From: Hymenobacter aranciens
Lineage (GTDB): Bacteria; Bacteroidota; Bacteroidia; Cytophagales; Hymenobacteraceae
Reading direction: 5' to 3'
Assembly (NCBI RefSeq): GCF_030580865.1
Contig: NZ_JAUQSY010000027.1
Span: 1-42,027, forward strand
DNA: 42,027 nucleotides
The notes under the pieces are model-generated. The model was not told where the DNA came from and searched no databases. It saw nothing but the letters and a program-made list of their open reading frames with translations. Shown here in pieces: positions 40,938 through 42,027 of the stretch. The first letter of the stretch is position 1, and the number at the start of each line of letters is the position of its first letter. The position numbers and the translations under genes were made by a program.

Positions 40938-41933
40938 CTAGTTCCCGTTTTTGATGACGGTCCAGTTCTGCCCGTCCGAGATGGCCGTGATGGTCTTGGT
41001 GAGCCCGCTGGCCGCCAGCACAAAGGCCCCGGCGGTATTCGGCACGCTGCCGCCCTCGTAGATGTAGCCCTGCACCGTGCTCAGGTAAGCCGCGTTGGTA
41101 GGGCTGTTGTTGCGGATGTAGTAGAGGCGGCCGGGGCAGCTGGTAGCGGCCGGCAGCAGGTAGTAGTCGGCGTTCGGCTCGGGGCTCAGGCCCACGTAGC
41201 CGCTGGGCGAGTTGCCGAGGCGGGTGCCCGCCGGGCTGCCCACCAGCCCCATTGCCAAGCCCACCGCGAAGGAGCCGTTGACGTGCAAGGTGCTGTGCGG
41301 GTGCTCGGTCTGGAAGCCCGCGTTGCCGGTGGTGCCCAGGATGCGCAGCCGCTCGCTGGCCGTATTATTATCGTAGATGATGTAGTCGTTGCCGTTGCCG
41401 CTCACCCCGGCAAAGTACTCGTGCAGGCTGCTCTTGCTCACGTAGCCCGCGAAGTAGGGCGTGGTGCTCACCACCTGCACCCGCGTGCCCAGCACGCTCT
41501 CTACGTGCAGCATATCGAGCGGCGCCAGCGTGCCGATGCCCACCTGTCCGGCCGCATTCACCCGCAGGCCGTTGCTGCCGCTGCTGGTGCCCGTGCCGCC
41601 CACCAGCAGCTTATCGGCCAGGTTGAGGTTGCGGGTAGCGGTGTGGTTGCCGAGGTTATCGCCGCTGCGCGTTTTGTCGGGGATGTACAGCCACGCGCCA
41701 TCCACCGCGTACCAGAAGCCCCGGCGGCCGTCGGTCTGAAACACCATGAGCCCCGTGGGCGGCGCCGCAATGCGCACCCGCTGGGCCGAGTCCAGGCGCG
41801 GGATGAGCAGGCCCTTGCCGCTGCCCGCGATGTCGAGCGCCGCCGTCGGGTCGGGCGCCGCCGTGCCGATGCCCACCTGGGCCCGGGTGGCCAGGGCGAG
41901 CAAGAGCAGAAAGGGCAGAACGGTGAGCTTCAT
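40938..41933 (-). CDS. Short secreted fibre protein with CPGR-type C-terminal tip
   Basis: The product has 331 residues from the ATG ending at 41933, with signal peptide MKLTVLPFLLLLALATRAQ. The N-terminal fibre module (VGIGTAAPDPTAALDIAG, KGLLIPRLDSAQRVRIAAPP, GLMVFQTDGRRGFWYAVDG) is close to that of the 18635-20950 product. A short LHVESVLG / LRILGTTGNAGF section follows. The C-terminal domain (about 217-331: YYLLPAATSCPGRLYYIRNN ... TITAISDGQNWTVIKNGN) matches the tip of the 33824-36550 product. It is a minimal version of the fibre plan, with N-module plus tip. The promoter box is 4 nt from the ATG and just upstream is a heptanucleotide repeat. The amber stop is followed in frame by a 90-codon repeat frame. 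Confidence 0.9.
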   Translation of the reverse strand: MKLTVLPFLLLLALATRAQVGIGTAAPDPTAALDIAGSGKGLLIPRLDSAQRVRIAAPPTGLMVFQTDGRRGFWYAVDGAWLYIPDKTRSGDNLGNHTATRNLNLADKLLVGGTGTSSGSNGLRVNAAGQVGIGTLAPLDMLHVESVLGTRVQVVSTTPYFAGYVSKSSLHEYFAGVSGNGNDYIIYDNNTASERLRILGTTGNAGFQTEHPHSTLHVNGSFAVGLAMGLVGSPAGTRLGNSPSGYVGLSPEPNADYYLLPAATSCPGRLYYIRNNSPTNAAYLSTVQGYIYEGGSVPNTAGAFVLAASGLTKTITAISDGQNWTVIKNGN

Positions 41934-41937
41934 ACGG

Positions 41938-41945
41938 CAAAAGTA
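41938..41945 (-). promoter_or_regulatory. -7 box 4 nt from ATG, next to a heptamer tract
   Basis: TACTTTTG is a full TAnnTTTG match and ends 4 nt before the ATG at 41933. The tract starting at 41953 occupies the place where a TTG element would be. Confidence 0.6.
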
Positions 41946-41952
41946 GGGGCGG

Positions 41953-42027
41953 TATTGGGTATTGGGTATTGGGTATTGGGTATTGGGTATTGGGTATTGG
42001 GTATTGGGTATTGGGTATTGGGTATTG
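41953..42027. repeat. (TATTGGG)n heptanucleotide tract
   Basis: About 10.7 perfect copies of TATTGGG run to the window edge, so the true length is unknown. The tract begins 8 bp from the -7 box of the fibre gene ending at 41933. Confidence 0.95.

Noticed and set aside
5867..41933. A prophage or phage tail cluster suggested by tail-fiber and S74 domains
   Set aside because: Every fibre gene begins with a Sec signal peptide, and no capsid, terminase, portal, baseplate, integrase or lysis gene is present.
1..42027. tRNA, rRNA, riboswitch or replication origin
   Set aside because: No cloverleaf with a TTCGANTC-type arm, no rRNA motifs and no cluster of DnaA-type boxes were seen on reading both strands by eye. 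A dedicated scan was not possible.

Overview
The window looks like a chromosomal segment of a high-GC member of the Bacteroidota, most likely Hymenobacter or a close relative. This is inferred from three things: type IX secretion (T9SS) C-terminal sorting domains, promoter -7 boxes of the Bacteroidota form TAnnTTTG, and many secreted proteins opening with the VGIGTTTP/ALDI 'tail fiber' module. There are no tRNA, rRNA, CRISPR, transposase or phage structural genes. Only one gene (32804-33244) is on the + strand. Many long + strand open frames are antisense shadows of GC-rich repeat genes.

Left part (1-16165): a giant T9SS-type adhesin (TIG, FG-GAP and Ig-like repeats) runs off the left edge. 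Next come a broken TIG/T9SS gene (4662-5860), a fibre protein with a YadA-like head (5867-8212), a fibre protein with a C-terminal S74 chaperone (8392-10467), and an 1882-residue VCBS/TIG/T9SS protein (10517-16165). Middle (16658-24780): a 7TM receptor with a coiled coil and a LuxR-like HTH (16658-18529) sits downstream of two more S74 fibre genes (18635-20950 and 21436-24780). Right-middle (25032-33717): an RCC1 protein with 14 repeats, an unrecognised 324-residue protein, a T9SS protein with 13 VARWDGTAW repeats, a lipoprotein, and two small STAS/SEC14-like proteins. Right (33824-42027): three more fibre genes with non-S74 tips, one of them a beta-propeller plus H-type-lectin-like chimera, and a small FnIII-like protein. 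The far end holds a 21-bp (heptad) repeat frame directly behind an amber stop, and a (TATTGGG)n tract at the window edge.

The most striking feature is regulatory. Four minus-strand units are preceded by a 20-bp palindrome TGTCGCAT-N4-ATGCGACA (one copy slightly degenerate), each exactly 21 nt upstream of a GACCTTT -7 box. Two further units carry a different palindrome, TTGTACCC-N6-GGGTACAA, each exactly 31 nt upstream of an ACCTTTG -7 box. The two palindrome centres differ by 11 bp, about one helical turn. Ordinary promoters in the same window instead have TTG-N20-TAnnTTTG, and the palindrome promoters lack that TTG. Four other genes have the -7 box only 3-4 nt from the ATG, which suggests leaderless mRNAs. 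My reading is that this is a regulated library of secreted fibre-like and T9SS surface proteins with exchangeable modules and tips, controlled by two activator-type operators. The embedded 7TM-LuxR protein is one candidate regulator. All functional statements are inferences from sequence.
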